The notes under the pieces are model-generated. The model ran no database searches, had not been told where the DNA came from, and saw nothing but the letters and a program-made list of their open reading frames with translations. This document shows, piece after piece, positions 18,306 to 31,320 of a stretch of DNA of 64,000 nucleotides. The stretch's first letter is position 1. Each line of letters starts with the position of its first letter. This DNA comes from Gemmatimonadota bacterium (GTDB lineage Bacteria; Gemmatimonadota; Gemmatimonadetes; Longimicrobiales; Gaopeijiaceae): positions 1 through 64,000 of the forward strand of contig SLBA01000091.1 in NCBI GenBank assembly GCA_007126575.1. Direction: 5' to 3'. Both the position numbers and the translations under genes were made by a program.

Positions 18306-19369
18306 AGAAGCAACTTCTGATCCTCTCTGCCGCTGGAGCGCTGCTGGCGATCCAGGCCTGTGAGCTCCCCCCTGTCGAGACCTCGCAGCTGGGGTTCCGG
18401 GGCGTGGGGATGGAGCACGTCGCCAACCCCTCCACGCTTCAGGACTCGATGGAGTCGGTCGCCGCGCGCATACCGCAGCTCGCCGGCTCCCCGGACACCG
18501 ACATGGTGCCGGCCCCCGCGGGCACCTGGGAGAACGTCCAGTACCTGGGACACCTGAGCGAGGCGGAATTCAACCGCACCATGCTCGCCATGACCGCATG
18601 GGTGGCCCAGGAGACCGGCCAGGGGTGCAACTACTGCCACGTGATCGAAGACGACGGCACGGTCAACTTCGTCTCGGACGACATCTACACCAAGGTCGTT
18701 TCCCGTGACATGATCCGGATGACCCAGGATCTGAACGCTAACTACCCCGAGCACGTGGGGGAGACCGGCGTGAACTGCTGGACCTGTCACATGGGCGAGG
18801 TCCTGCCGAACAACTACTGGTTCTACGCGGCCGACGGGGAGCGTGACCTGGAACGGTACTACGTGAACGAGGGTGCCCGGCAGACCGAACGCTACCTGCT
18901 CGACCAGGAGGCGATTCGGGTGATTTCGGACCAGGCCCTCACGGGCGACACCGAGAACACCTCGTCGATCCAGGACACCGAGTACGCCTACTGGGTCATG
19001 ATCCAGATGTCGAAGGACCTGGGTGTGAACTGCACCTATTGCCACACCACGGCTCGCTTCAGCGACTGGGACGAGAGCCCGCCGCAGCGGGTGACGGCGC
19101 TGCGCGGGGTCGGCATGGTCCGGCACGCGAACGCCGAGTACATGCTCCCGCTTCAGGGCGAGTGGCCCGACAACCGTCTCGGGCCCATGGGAGACGGGCC
19201 AAAGATCCAGTGTGCGACCTGCCACAACGGGGCTTTCCAGCCCCAGTACGGGGCCGAAGCGAGTCACGCCACCGAGTGGCCGGCCTTCCAGATCCTCGGT
19301 CCCCCGCACGACGGAGCGGGGACCGGTGGAGATGACGGCTCCGATGACGACGAGGGCGAGGGGAACTGA
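18302..19369 (+). CDS. pufC: Reaction centre tetraheme cytochrome c subunit PufC
   Basis: PufC is the periplasmic cytochrome that re-reduces the photo-oxidised special pair. Four CxxCH haem motifs are visible, at residues 109-113 (CNYCH), 159-163 (CWTCH), 244-248 (CTYCH) and 304-308 (CATCH), in the two-pair spacing of tetraheme PufC. The N-terminus [20 protein letters not shown] is a lipoprotein signal with the lipid-bearing Cys at 20, so it is tethered to the membrane. The start ATG overlaps the pufM stop; a longer upstream frame lies within pufM. The tail is Asp/Gly/Glu-rich. Length 355 residues is normal. Confidence 0.97.
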   Translation: MKKQLLILSAAGALLAIQACELPPVETSQLGFRGVGMEHVANPSTLQDSMESVAARIPQLAGSPDTDMVPAPAGTWENVQYLGHLSEAEFNRTMLAMTAWVAQETGQGCNYCHVIEDDGTVNFVSDDIYTKVVSRDMIRMTQDLNANYPEHVGETGVNCWTCHMGEVLPNNYWFYAADGERDLERYYVNEGARQTERYLLDQEAIRVISDQALTGDTENTSSIQDTEYAYWVMIQMSKDLGVNCTYCHTTARFSDWDESPPQRVTALRGVGMVRHANAEYMLPLQGEWPDNRLGPMGDGPKIQCATCHNGAFQPQYGAEASHATEWPAFQILGPPHDGAGTGGDDGSDDDEGEGN

Positions 19370-19371
19370 CG

Positions 19372-20049
19372 ATGATTCGCCCGCTGGAACTGCCGGTCCT
19401 TTCCGAGACGGCCCAGAAGGCCCACCGCACGGTGGTGCGCTTCACACCCGAGGCCCGCGAGATGCTCACGGGTTTCGCGGAGGCCTTCGGGGACCCGTCG
19501 GCGGTCCTCCTGATCGAGGCGTCGTCGGACGATGACCTGCACCTGGAGTTCGTTCCGGCCGCATCGCCTCCCGAGCCGGGGGCCTTCGAGGTCGAGGGAG
19601 ACCCGGTGCCACTGCGCTTCGACGCTCGGACCGGGGGGGTCCTGACCGGCCGGGTCATCGACTACACAGACGAGGGGGGTGTCCGGGGCTTCCTGGTGCG
19701 GACTATGGCCGGACCTTCGGGTTCGCGTGCGCCCGGCCCTCCCTCTGTTGCCGACGATCCCCTCGAGGCTGCGATCCGCTCCGAGATCCGCCTGCGCGTC
19801 AACCCGCTCGTCGAGAGCCATGGAGGCGAGGTCCGCCTTCGGAGGGTGACCGACGAGGGAGTGGCGGAGGTGGAGATGGACGGGGGTTGCCAGGGATGCG
19901 CGTCGGCCCGCGGCACCCTCGAGGGAGTGGTGCGCCGCATCCTGATGCGCAGCCTGCCCGAGCTCCACGACGTGGTCGATGTGACCGATCACGACGCCGG
20001 AGAGGCGCCCTTTTACGCCCGAAGCACCGCACGCCAGGCCTGCGGGTGA
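19372..20049 (+). CDS. NfuA-like iron-sulfur scaffold protein inside puf operon
   Basis: This 225-residue protein ends in a NifU C-terminal domain (about residues 125-205: ESHGGEVRLRRV, then DGGCQGCASARGTLEG), whose CxxC at about 172-175 would hold a transferable [4Fe-4S] cluster in a dimer. The first 115 residues resemble an A-type carrier lacking its cysteines, the architecture of NfuA. It lies two bases after pufC and overlaps puhE (GTGA), so it is part of the photosynthesis operon. BchX, BchL, BchNB, BchYZ and BciB all need Fe-S clusters, and under O2 a dedicated Nfu could repair them. That dedicated role is inference. Confidence 0.82.
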   Translation: MIRPLELPVLSETAQKAHRTVVRFTPEAREMLTGFAEAFGDPSAVLLIEASSDDDLHLEFVPAASPPEPGAFEVEGDPVPLRFDARTGGVLTGRVIDYTDEGGVRGFLVRTMAGPSGSRAPGPPSVADDPLEAAIRSEIRLRVNPLVESHGGEVRLRRVTDEGVAEVEMDGGCQGCASARGTLEGVVRRILMRSLPELHDVVDVTDHDAGEAPFYARSTARQACG

Positions 20050-20837
20050 GCACGCTGCTCCCGGTGGCGGCTGCCATCGGTGCCTGGTGGGCGGGCACCG
20101 GTCTCCTCTTCCTTCTCGCACGGGCAGCGGACTCGGACCACCACCGTGGATACCTGCTGGCCGGTGCCTCGGGCGCGGCGGTAGCCGCCGGTGCCGCCGC
20201 CGTGGCCCTGCGCGAGGTCGGTGGGACCAGCGGAGCCCTCCTCGGCTTCGGGGTGGGCGTCCTGCTCTGGGCGTGGCACGAACTCACCTTCCTCTCCGGG
20301 TCGGTCACGGGTCCAATCAAGGAGCCGTGTCCTCCGGAGCTCTCGGGTTGGCCGCGCTTTCGCCACGCGGTGGGCGCGATCATCCATCACGAGCTGGCGC
20401 TGGCCGCCACCGTCGTGGCGCTGGGGGTCGCCGCCTGGGGAGCCTCGAACGCCATGCCCTTCTATACCTTCCTGGTCTTCTGGGTCATGCGACTGAGCGC
20501 CAAGCTGAATCTCTTCGCGGGCGTTCCGAACCCGAACGACCACCTCTTCCCCTCGCGGCTGGCGCACCTCGCCTCGCTGGTTCCGGCTCGACGGACGAGC
20601 AGCCTGCTGCCGATCTCGCTCGTGCTGATCGCCGCCGTAACCGGGGGACTCCTCTACGGAGGGGTTGCCGCCGACAGCGCCTACTGGGCCGCCAGCCTGC
20701 TGATCCTGGGCACCCTGGCGGGTCTCGCCCTGCTCGAGCACCTGGTGATGGTGGTACCGATCCGGCTCGAGAGCCTCTGGGGGTGGGAGCCCGCTCCGGA
20801 GCCGGAGCCCGGAACCGAAACGACCCTCTCCAGCTGA
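20046..20837 (+). CDS. puhE: Photosynthetic complex assembly protein PuhE
   Basis: PuhE (DUF3623) is an integral-membrane protein needed for normal photosystem accumulation in Rhodobacter; its mechanism is unknown. The GTG start at 20046 overlaps the preceding stop and gives 263 residues with about seven hydrophobic helices. Diagnostic text is WAWHELTFLSGSVTGP, then HHELALAATV, and RLSAKLNLFAGVPNPNDHLFP. It is the last gene of the puf operon here, away from the other puh genes, which lie on the opposite strand. A bidirectional hairpin lies between it and acsF. Confidence 0.92.
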   Translation: MSTLLPVAAAIGAWWAGTGLLFLLARAADSDHHRGYLLAGASGAAVAAGAAAVALREVGGTSGALLGFGVGVLLWAWHELTFLSGSVTGPIKEPCPPELSGWPRFRHAVGAIIHHELALAATVVALGVAAWGASNAMPFYTFLVFWVMRLSAKLNLFAGVPNPNDHLFPSRLAHLASLVPARRTSSLLPISLVLIAAVTGGLLYGGVAADSAYWAASLLILGTLAGLALLEHLVMVVPIRLESLWGWEPAPEPEPGTETTLSS

Positions 20838-20876
20838 CCCCCACGAAACAGCGGGGGCCGGCCGTAAGAGGGTCGT
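20820..20876. terminator. Bidirectional terminator between puhE and acsF
   Basis: ACGACCCTCT (20820-20829) pairs with AGAGGGTCGT (20867-20876), a perfect 10-bp outer stem, and CCCCC (20838-20842) pairs with GGGGG (20853-20857) inside. It lies between two converging operons (puf-puhE and bchF-acsF) and overlaps the last puhE codons. No T run is present on either strand. Confidence 0.65.
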
Positions 20877-20900
20877 GAGTGCTCCAGGGTCCGGAGCCGG

Positions 20901-21959
20901 TCAGTACGCCGGGGTGAGCTGGAAGTCGGCGGGGACCTCGTTCTTGTGGGCCTTCATCAGGTAGAGGCGCCCGAACTGGTAGGCGTTGCCCAGCATGAGG
21001 CCTCCCCGACGGATCTTCTGGAAGAGACCGCCCTTCTCCCTCGATTCATTGATCTTGCGGGTGTTCTCGACCATCCGGTTCATCCGGGCGATGAAACGGG
21101 GATTCTCGAAGTCCAGGAGGACCGGGAAGACCTGCTTCGAGATCTCGGTCGTGATGCGGAACACCTCGAGGTCGTACTCCGACGGATCCATCCCCATCGC
21201 CTCGTAGAAGGTGCCCCGCAGGTGGTCGCGAACCCACATCGTGCAGAATACCGCCAGGAGGAAGAAGCGGATCCAGAGCTTGTTTCGCCCGGAGATGAGC
21301 TTCGGGTTGGAATGCATGAGCGCCGCGAAGGCCTCACCGTGCCGGAACTCGTCGTTGCACCAGTCCTCGAACCACTCGAAGATCGGGTGGAAGCGCTTTT
21401 CGGGATTCTTCTCGAAGTTGCGGAAGATCGTGATGTACCGCGCGTAGCCGATCTTTTCGGACAGGTACGTCGCGTAGAAGATGAATTTCGGCTTGAAGAA
21501 GGTGTACTTCTTGGTCTTGGTGAGGAAGGAGAGATCCACCCCCACACCGAGGTCCTTGAGCGTCCCGTTGATGAAGCCCGCGTGCCGGCCTTCGTCTCGG
21601 CTCATGTGGCCGAAGAGCTCCGAGAGGTCCTTGTTGTTCGTCCGCTTCTTGATCTCGGCATACAGGATGCAGCCCGAGAACTCGGCGGTGATGGAGCTCA
21701 CCAGGAACTCGATGAACTCGTCGCGCACCTCGAGGTGCGACCAGTCGCCCTCGAAGCGCTCGTTGCGCTTGAAGTGGCTCTTGTTGGGGTCGTCCCGGAA
21801 CTCCTTCAGGAGCGCGTCCCACACCTCGCGGACCGGCTCGACGCTGAGCTTGTCCATCGCCTCGAAATCCGTGGTGTAGAAGCGGGGCGAGAGCGCCGCG
21901 TCCTCCTGTGCCTTCTTGGTCGCCTCGTTGACCGGAGCCTTCGTGGTCGTAGGGTACAT
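20901..21959 (-). CDS. acsF: Mg-protoporphyrin IX monomethyl ester (oxidative) cyclase AcsF
   Basis: AcsF is the diiron, O2-dependent enzyme that forms the fifth (isocyclic) ring of protochlorophyllide. It has 352 residues. The di-iron ligands appear in [22 protein letters not shown] and [11 protein letters not shown] (Glu and ExxH patterns). It is the last gene of the long minus-strand operon. No BchE (the radical-SAM anaerobic cyclase) is in the window, so pigment synthesis encoded here needs oxygen, consistent with an aerobic or microaerobic lifestyle. It may need a small partner subunit (Ycf54 or BciE type) encoded elsewhere. Confidence 0.97.
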   Translation of the reverse strand: MYPTTTKAPVNEATKKAQEDAALSPRFYTTDFEAMDKLSVEPVREVWDALLKEFRDDPNKSHFKRNERFEGDWSHLEVRDEFIEFLVSSITAEFSGCILYAEIKKRTNNKDLSELFGHMSRDEGRHAGFINGTLKDLGVGVDLSFLTKTKKYTFFKPKFIFYATYLSEKIGYARYITIFRNFEKNPEKRFHPIFEWFEDWCNDEFRHGEAFAALMHSNPKLISGRNKLWIRFFLLAVFCTMWVRDHLRGTFYEAMGMDPSEYDLEVFRITTEISKQVFPVLLDFENPRFIARMNRMVENTRKINESREKGGLFQKIRRGGLMLGNAYQFGRLYLMKAHKNEVPADFQLTPAY

Positions 21960-21988
21960 CCGTTCGTTACTCCCGATTCAGGTGGGGC

Positions 21989-22327
21989 TTACTCGAAGCC
22001 CACGTCGTACAGTTCATAGAATTCGAATCGACCGGTGACCCGCGTCCACCAGCGACGCAGCGCGCTCGCGCGCGTGACGACCGCCTCGGAGTCCTGCGTG
22101 GCCGTTCGTCCGTATTCGATCCGGACCAGATCTCCGTCCACACCCTCGACTCGGACGGAATCGCCCGGCTCGGGAAGGAATCCCATGAGCTCGACATGGG
22201 CGTGGAGGTGTTCGTGGGTTCGTTCGAGGTCGAGGCGGCAGGGCACACGCTCCGTGCGCCTCCAGAAAAACCAGACCAGGAGCAGCGCCGCGATGGCGGC
22301 AACTCCGATCCAACCGAATGGGCTCAT
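21989..22327 (-). CDS. Small single-helix membrane protein between puhC and acsF
   Basis: This 112-residue protein has one N-terminal membrane helix (GWIGVAAIAALLLVWFFW) and a soluble domain of about 85 residues that looks beta-rich (RLDLERTHEHLHAHVELMG, GDSVRVEGVDGD, FEFYELYDVGFE). I do not recognise a named family. Its start overlaps the puhC stop (ATGA) and it sits 29 bases before acsF, so it is clearly part of the photosynthesis operon. The position suggests help with photosystem assembly or with the cyclase; it could be an accessory subunit. Two histidines in HEHLHAH are candidates for pigment or metal binding. Confidence 0.75.
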   Translation of the reverse strand: MSPFGWIGVAAIAALLLVWFFWRRTERVPCRLDLERTHEHLHAHVELMGFLPEPGDSVRVEGVDGDLVRIEYGRTATQDSEAVVTRASALRRWWTRVTGRFEFYELYDVGFE

Positions 22328-22860
22328 TCCCTGTGTTCTCCCTGTGTTGAAACGTCGGGGCGCCGGGTCACCCCCGGCGCCGTGTCACCTGTATCGGTCA
22401 GGAGCGCGGCGAACGCCCCGGCATTCGTGTGTCCGAACGCGAAGAGGTCCAGTCGAACCCCGGTCAACGGGTCGTCGAGGGTGAGGGCTCCGTCCGACCA
22501 CTGGACGAGCCGATACGGATCCTCCGGCGAGAACTTCGCCGTCATCCGCTCTCGATTCAGCGGGCGGACCGCTCCGCGGAGGAATCCTCCCTCCCCGGGC
22601 TCCAGTTCGATCAGGAGCGCCGCCGATGTGCCGTCACGAATGCGGATGATCCCATCCTCACCCTCGGTCTCGAAGCTGATCATCCGCTCCGCGATCACCG
22701 TCCGATCGTCCAGATCGGCACTCGATACCACCCCGACCCCGGTCAAACGAGCCACTGCGGCCAGAACCAGGACCAGGGCAAGCATCACCCCGATGGCCTT
22801 GAGCGCGGCGGGAGGCAGGATATTCGGCGGAGTATCGTCGTCGATATGGATATAACTCAT
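22324..22860 (-). CDS. puhC: Photosynthetic complex assembly protein PuhC
   Basis: PuhC is a membrane-anchored periplasmic protein required for efficient reaction centre-LH1 assembly. The 178-residue sequence has the family layout: a short cytoplasmic start, one membrane helix (LPPAALKAIGVMLALVLVLA, about residues 15-37) and a periplasmic beta-rich domain (about 60-160) with ISFETEGEDGIIRIRDG and a typical GFLRGAVRPLNRERM segment. The start overlaps puhB and the stop overlaps the next small gene. The C-terminal 20 residues are poorly conserved. The call rests on the hydrophobic profile, those blocks and the fixed order puhA-puhB-puhC. Confidence 0.88.
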   Translation of the reverse strand: MSYIHIDDDTPPNILPPAALKAIGVMLALVLVLAAVARLTGVGVVSSADLDDRTVIAERMISFETEGEDGIIRIRDGTSAALLIELEPGEGGFLRGAVRPLNRERMTAKFSPEDPYRLVQWSDGALTLDDPLTGVRLDLFAFGHTNAGAFAALLTDTGDTAPGVTRRPDVSTQGEHRE

Positions 22861-23567
22861 GATACGGCCTCCTGCACCCGGGGGCCAGATCCCCGGGCCG
22901 GCGGACTCTCGCTGCGCGCCGAACTCTCGAGCTGTCCGGTACGCTCCCGAACCACCGAGGCCACGAGATCACCGACCTCCTGCACGTCGGAGAGCGCTCG
23001 CAGCGCCGGGATCGGATCCTTCCAGTGCCAGGGGCGGACATGCGGCCAGAGGAAGAGCCAGCCGATGCGTTCCTCCCCCACCGGGGTGAGGACCAGGTCG
23101 CCGCTCCCGTCGCGGTTTCGGCGCAGGTCCACCGATCCGATCTGTTCATGCGGAAGGTTCAGGACGCCGGGCAGGGCGATTCCAACGCGCATGACCACGC
23201 GCTTTTCGGTCACGACGTAGAGTGAGGTGACTCGGATCAGCCACGCGAGAAGCAGGATCACGCCGGTGCCCAGCAGCGCTACGACGATCAGCCAGGTCAG
23301 GTCGGCCGCCAGCGATCCCACCGACGGGCCGCCGGTGGCGCCCCACGCGAGGAATCCGATGGCGACCAGGGCCCAGTAGAAGAGGAGGGCCCGAAGGTGC
23401 AGGACGCGAAACGCCGTCGGCCAGAGGCCGGGACGGCCCCTCCATACCACGGTCTCCCCCGGAGGAAGGGGTTCCTCGACTCCCGGGAGTCGGAGACCTC
23501 GGGCGGCATCGGGCGCTTCGCTATCTGGGTTCTGGGGGTGGTGCCCCGGTGCGGACGGGGTAGTCAT
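22857..23567 (-). CDS. puhB: Photosynthetic complex assembly protein PuhB
   Basis: PuhB helps assemble the reaction centre H subunit. The protein (236 residues from the ATG at 23567, one base after the puhA stop) has a Pro-rich start, the conserved LPPGETVVWRGRPG, three or so membrane helices (about residues 45-115), and a bacterial PH-type domain containing LYVVTEKRVVMRVGIALPGVL and LPHEQIGSVDLR. A frame extending upstream to 23687 lies inside puhA and is not used. The C-terminal tail after about residue 200 is Arg/Ser/Glu-rich. Overlaps puhC by four bases. Confidence 0.93.
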   Translation of the reverse strand: MTTPSAPGHHPQNPDSEAPDAARGLRLPGVEEPLPPGETVVWRGRPGLWPTAFRVLHLRALLFYWALVAIGFLAWGATGGPSVGSLAADLTWLIVVALLGTGVILLLAWLIRVTSLYVVTEKRVVMRVGIALPGVLNLPHEQIGSVDLRRNRDGSGDLVLTPVGEERIGWLFLWPHVRPWHWKDPIPALRALSDVQEVGDLVASVVRERTGQLESSARSESPPARGSGPRVQEAVS

Positions 23568-23568
23568 C

Positions 23569-24099
23569 TCAGAACAGGGGTTCGTTTCGGGAGGGCTCGG
23601 CGTACCGATACCCCCCGGCGTAGTAAGCCACCACCCGATCCTCCTCGAGCAGTGTGATCTGCCCGGCCGTCTTCGGACGAGGCACATCGACGAAGTGCTT
23701 TCCGTGGATCGATTTCACCCGGACCTCTCCCCTGCTCCGATGGATCTTGGCGTACCCGATCGGGAGGAGGATCGTCCCCTCCCCTTCCGAGAGCGCCACC
23801 TCGAGGTAGCGGATCTGCGGCTCGGCCAGATCGACCCACAGGTCGGTGACGACGCCGGCGGCGACTCCATCGTCGCCGAGCACCGTCATTCCCCGCGGGT
23901 CTGGACTCTTCCCCTCGATCGACCAGCCGGTCAGCCCGGACATCGGCTGGACTCGAGGCCGACCGTCGTGGGTCAGGTCCGGTCGATCGGCGCGGTCGGT
24001 GGCCCACGAAGCGGCGCCGACACCGTCCTTCATGGGATCGCCCGTCGGCTCCATGGGAGAGCCGGGGTGTGGACTGCTGGGACGGATGGCGTCGCTCAT
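23569..24099 (-). CDS. puhA: Reaction centre H subunit, cytoplasmic PRC-barrel part (split PuhA)
   Basis: This 176-residue protein carries only the extramembrane part of reaction centre subunit H. It starts within the linker ([34 protein letters not shown]) and continues through the PRC-barrel ([31 protein letters not shown]) to [19 protein letters not shown], as in ordinary PuhA. The membrane helix is missing; it is encoded by the preceding gene. The ATG overlaps that stop (ATGA) and has AGGAGG four bases upstream, so it is independently translated rather than the product of a frameshift error. The domain caps the cytoplasmic face of L/M and tunes QB protonation. Confidence 0.93.
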   Translation of the reverse strand: MSDAIRPSSPHPGSPMEPTGDPMKDGVGAASWATDRADRPDLTHDGRPRVQPMSGLTGWSIEGKSPDPRGMTVLGDDGVAAGVVTDLWVDLAEPQIRYLEVALSEGEGTILLPIGYAKIHRSRGEVRVKSIHGKHFVDVPRPKTAGQITLLEEDRVVAYYAGGYRYAEPSRNEPLF

Positions 24100-24377
24100 C
24101 GGACCTCCTCGGGGTGGTTGCGGCCGGGGACTCCCTCGGCCTCGGGCATGTAGTTCGCCGGATCCGACGGATCCAGCGCCGGATGCTTGAGCCGACTCGA
24201 GCGGGTCGTACCGGAGGTCGGCACGCCCGGCCAGCCCTCCACGACCACGCCCTTCCGGTCCGAATCCAGGGGATACCCCTCGCGCTTGTCCTCACGCCTC
24301 AGATAGATGATGAGGCCCGCGAAAAAGAACCAGAAGAGATAGACTGTGATCTGCGCAAAATCGATGTACTCCACCAT
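24096..24377 (-). CDS. puhA: Reaction centre H subunit, transmembrane part (split PuhA)
   Basis: This 93-residue protein matches the N-terminal end of PuhA: periplasmic start MVEYIDFAQ, one membrane helix [17 protein letters not shown] and the diagnostic [16 protein letters not shown] that follows it. After about 40 further residues of linker ([10 protein letters not shown]...NHPEEVR) it ends, whereas a normal PuhA of about 250 residues would go on into the PRC-barrel. That barrel is the next, overlapping cistron. From memory, the Gemmatimonas phototrophica photosystem structure also shows subunit H as two chains (transmembrane and cytoplasmic). I use the same symbol for both halves because no separate names are universal. 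Confidence 0.92.
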   Translation of the reverse strand: MVEYIDFAQITVYLFWFFFAGLIIYLRREDKREGYPLDSDRKGVVVEGWPGVPTSGTTRSSRLKHPALDPSDPANYMPEAEGVPGRNHPEEVR

Positions 24378-24395
24378 GCACCTCCGTGCGAAGGG

Positions 24396-25835
24396 TCAGC
24401 CGGGAAGTTCGGCCAGCCCGAAGCGTGAACGTTTCGAGCCGGCCGGGATCCGTCCTCTCGATACCACGAGGGGTCCCAGCACCACCATGGCCGAGAAAAG
24501 GGCCACGATCTCGATCTGAAAGACGATCATGTATCCGACCCCGGGTCCGGAAAGGCCCGCACCCAGGGTTCCTGAAGCCGCCATCGAAGCGGCGCCGTCA
24601 CGAATCACTCCACCCACCACCACCGCCAGCCCCATCGCGGTCGCCTGCACCGCCCCCCACGCGCCCATGGCCAGGCCATTGCGCTCGGAGTCGTGCAGGT
24701 CCATCGCCGCGGTGAGGGTGCCCACCAGGAAGAAGCCTCCACCCGCCCCGATCAGCACCGCCCCCAGCTGCAGCGCCAATGGAGAGCCGATCACCGCCGA
24801 CAGGAGGATGGCCACGAAGGCCCCGACCCCGACCAGCGTGCCCATCGCCGCCAGGCGACAGGCGTCGAACCCCCGCTCCAGCCACCGAGCGCTGAGCCCG
24901 AAGGCGACCACCGCACCGCCGGCTGTAAGCGCCGTCAGAAACGACGTGCCCGCCACGCCCATCCCCAGCACCTCTCCCCCGAAGGGCTCGAGCAGCACCT
25001 CCTGCATCGAAAACCCCGCGGCCCCCAGCCCGACGGCCAGCAGCAGCCGGGCCGAGCGGCCACCGGCCATGAAGTCGGACCAGGCCTCGCCGAACCGCAC
25101 CCCAGGGGCCGGGGTCGCGGCCCGGGCCCGGTCGCGCGGCTCCTGCTTCCAGAGCGCGATCACGTTGAGCAGCACCGTGATCACCGCCGCCCCCTGCACC
25201 ACCTGGATCAGGCGGAGGGGATCGAAGTCCCGGAGGGCGAACGCGTAGAAGGTCCCACCCAGGATCATCCCCACGAGCAGGAAGAGATAGAGGAGCGCGA
25301 CCACCCGCGGCCGCTGCTCCGGTTTGCACAGGTCGGTGGCAAGGGCGAGCCCCGCCGTCTGCACCGTATGCGCTCCAGCCCCGATCATCAGGAAGCCGAG
25401 GCCGGCCCCCGCGGTCCCGATCCACGCCGGCGACGAATGGTCCCCACCCAGGAGCAGGAGGGCGAAGGGGAGGATCGCGAAGCCCCCGAACTGCAGGAGG
25501 GTCCCGAACCACAGGTAGGGCACCCGCCGCCACCCGAAGGCCGAGCGGTGCACATCGGACTTGAAACCGATCAGCGCCCGGAACGGCCCGAAGAGGAGGG
25601 GGAGCGCGATCATCAGCGACACCACCACCGCCGCCACCCCGAGCTCCACGATCATCACCCGGTTCAGCGTGCCGACCAGGAGGGTCAGCGCCATCCCCAC
25701 AGAGACCTGGAAGAGCGCCAGGCGGAGGAGACGGCCCAGGGGGAGCTCGTCGCTCGCGGCGTCCGCGAAGGGGAGCCAGCGAGTCCCAAGGCGGGAGAGG
25801 GTCTCGGCGGTCATCGAGGCGAAGGAGCGCTTCAT
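24396..25835 (-). CDS. lhaA: BCD-family MFS protein LhaA (LH1 assembly)
   Basis: LhaA is a 12-helix PucC-family membrane protein that promotes LH1 ring assembly, perhaps by handling bacteriochlorophyll or antenna polypeptides. The sequence shows the family blocks LFQVSVGMALTLLVGTLNRVM, LPLLFGPFRALIGFKSDVH, WRRVPYLWFGTLLQFGG and GAGAHTVQTAGLALATDL. The frame reaches to 26177, but the ATG at 25835 overlaps the bchM stop (ATGA) and starts the conserved protein of 479 residues. It is placed between bchM and puhA, the usual purple-bacterial order. A second BCD-family paralogue lies after bchG. Confidence 0.93.
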   Translation of the reverse strand: MKRSFASMTAETLSRLGTRWLPFADAASDELPLGRLLRLALFQVSVGMALTLLVGTLNRVMIVELGVAAVVVSLMIALPLLFGPFRALIGFKSDVHRSAFGWRRVPYLWFGTLLQFGGFAILPFALLLLGGDHSSPAWIGTAGAGLGFLMIGAGAHTVQTAGLALATDLCKPEQRPRVVALLYLFLLVGMILGGTFYAFALRDFDPLRLIQVVQGAAVITVLLNVIALWKQEPRDRARAATPAPGVRFGEAWSDFMAGGRSARLLLAVGLGAAGFSMQEVLLEPFGGEVLGMGVAGTSFLTALTAGGAVVAFGLSARWLERGFDACRLAAMGTLVGVGAFVAILLSAVIGSPLALQLGAVLIGAGGGFFLVGTLTAAMDLHDSERNGLAMGAWGAVQATAMGLAVVVGGVIRDGAASMAASGTLGAGLSGPGVGYMIVFQIEIVALFSAMVVLGPLVVSRGRIPAGSKRSRFGLAELPG

Positions 25836-26613
25836 GTCCGCCTCCCGCCCGCACCCGTACGGCGAAGCTCTACCGCGTGCGAGAAGTAGAAGCCGGTCGA
25901 AACCCGGTGCTGCCGCCCCACCGCCCACCCCGACATCCCGGGGTCGGCGAGCAGGCGCTCCAGGAACCGGCCGACCCGCACCGGGCGAATCGCGGGCGCG
26001 CGGTCGCGACGGGGAAATAGCACCCCCACCCCACCCAGGACCGATAGAAGCACCGTGCGGGGCGCCAGTGTGAAGAGCAGGCTCTCGTCGGCCCGCTCCG
26101 CAAAACCGGTCAGCATTCGGATCGCCTCGCCCGGCGGATAGTGGAAGAGCACATCCATGATCAGGACATGCTGCCACGGCCCCCCCGGGGCGTCCGACGC
26201 GTCACCCTCATGGATCGTCACCCGACCGGCGAGCCCCGCCGCTTCCACCCGCTCCCGCGCGGACGCTGCCAGGGTGGGGGCGATCTCGACCCCGGTCACG
26301 GTGAGCCCCCGCCGCGCCATCCGCAGCGACACCTCGCCGGGCCCGCAGCCCGCGTCGAGCACGCTCCGGCCCTCACCACCGGGGATCCACGAAAGGAGCG
26401 TCCCGGCCATCGCGTCGCGCCCCTCTCGCACGATCCGGCGCACTCCGCTGACGGGCTCGTCCGAAGTGAGTCGGATCCAGTTGGGAGCCCGCCCCTCGAA
26501 GTAGTCCCGGATCCGACCGGGGCGCGCACCCGTCCCCGCACCCGCGGCCGAAGAGGCCGAGGTGACATCGGCGGAAGCACCCGCCGACCGAGGAGAGGTG
26601 AGCGCCGGATCCA

Positions 26614-26614
<1 letters not shown>
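25832..26614 (-). CDS. bchM: Mg-protoporphyrin IX O-methyltransferase BchM
   Basis: BchM methylates the C13 propionate of Mg-protoporphyrin IX using S-adenosylmethionine, preparing the AcsF substrate. The protein of 260 residues begins with a low-complexity Ala/Ser/Gly segment (residues 1-30), then RIRDYFEGRAPNWIRLTSDEPVS, the SAM site VLDAGCGPGEVSLRMA, and the BchM-type ending IRPVRVGRFLERLLADPGM...STGFYFSHAVELRR. The ATG overlaps the bchL stop (TGATG). Larger frames upstream lie inside bchL. It fits the operon order bchH-bchL-bchM. Confidence 0.95.
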
Positions 26615-31316
<4,702 letters not shown>

Positions 31317-31320
31317 CGGT

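Noticed and set aside
24090-24105. Frameshift sequencing error joining the two puhA parts
   Set aside because: The first part ends and the second starts with a four-base ATGA overlap preceded by AGGAGG; the second protein begins at a sensible linker point. This is the same coupling used throughout the operon.
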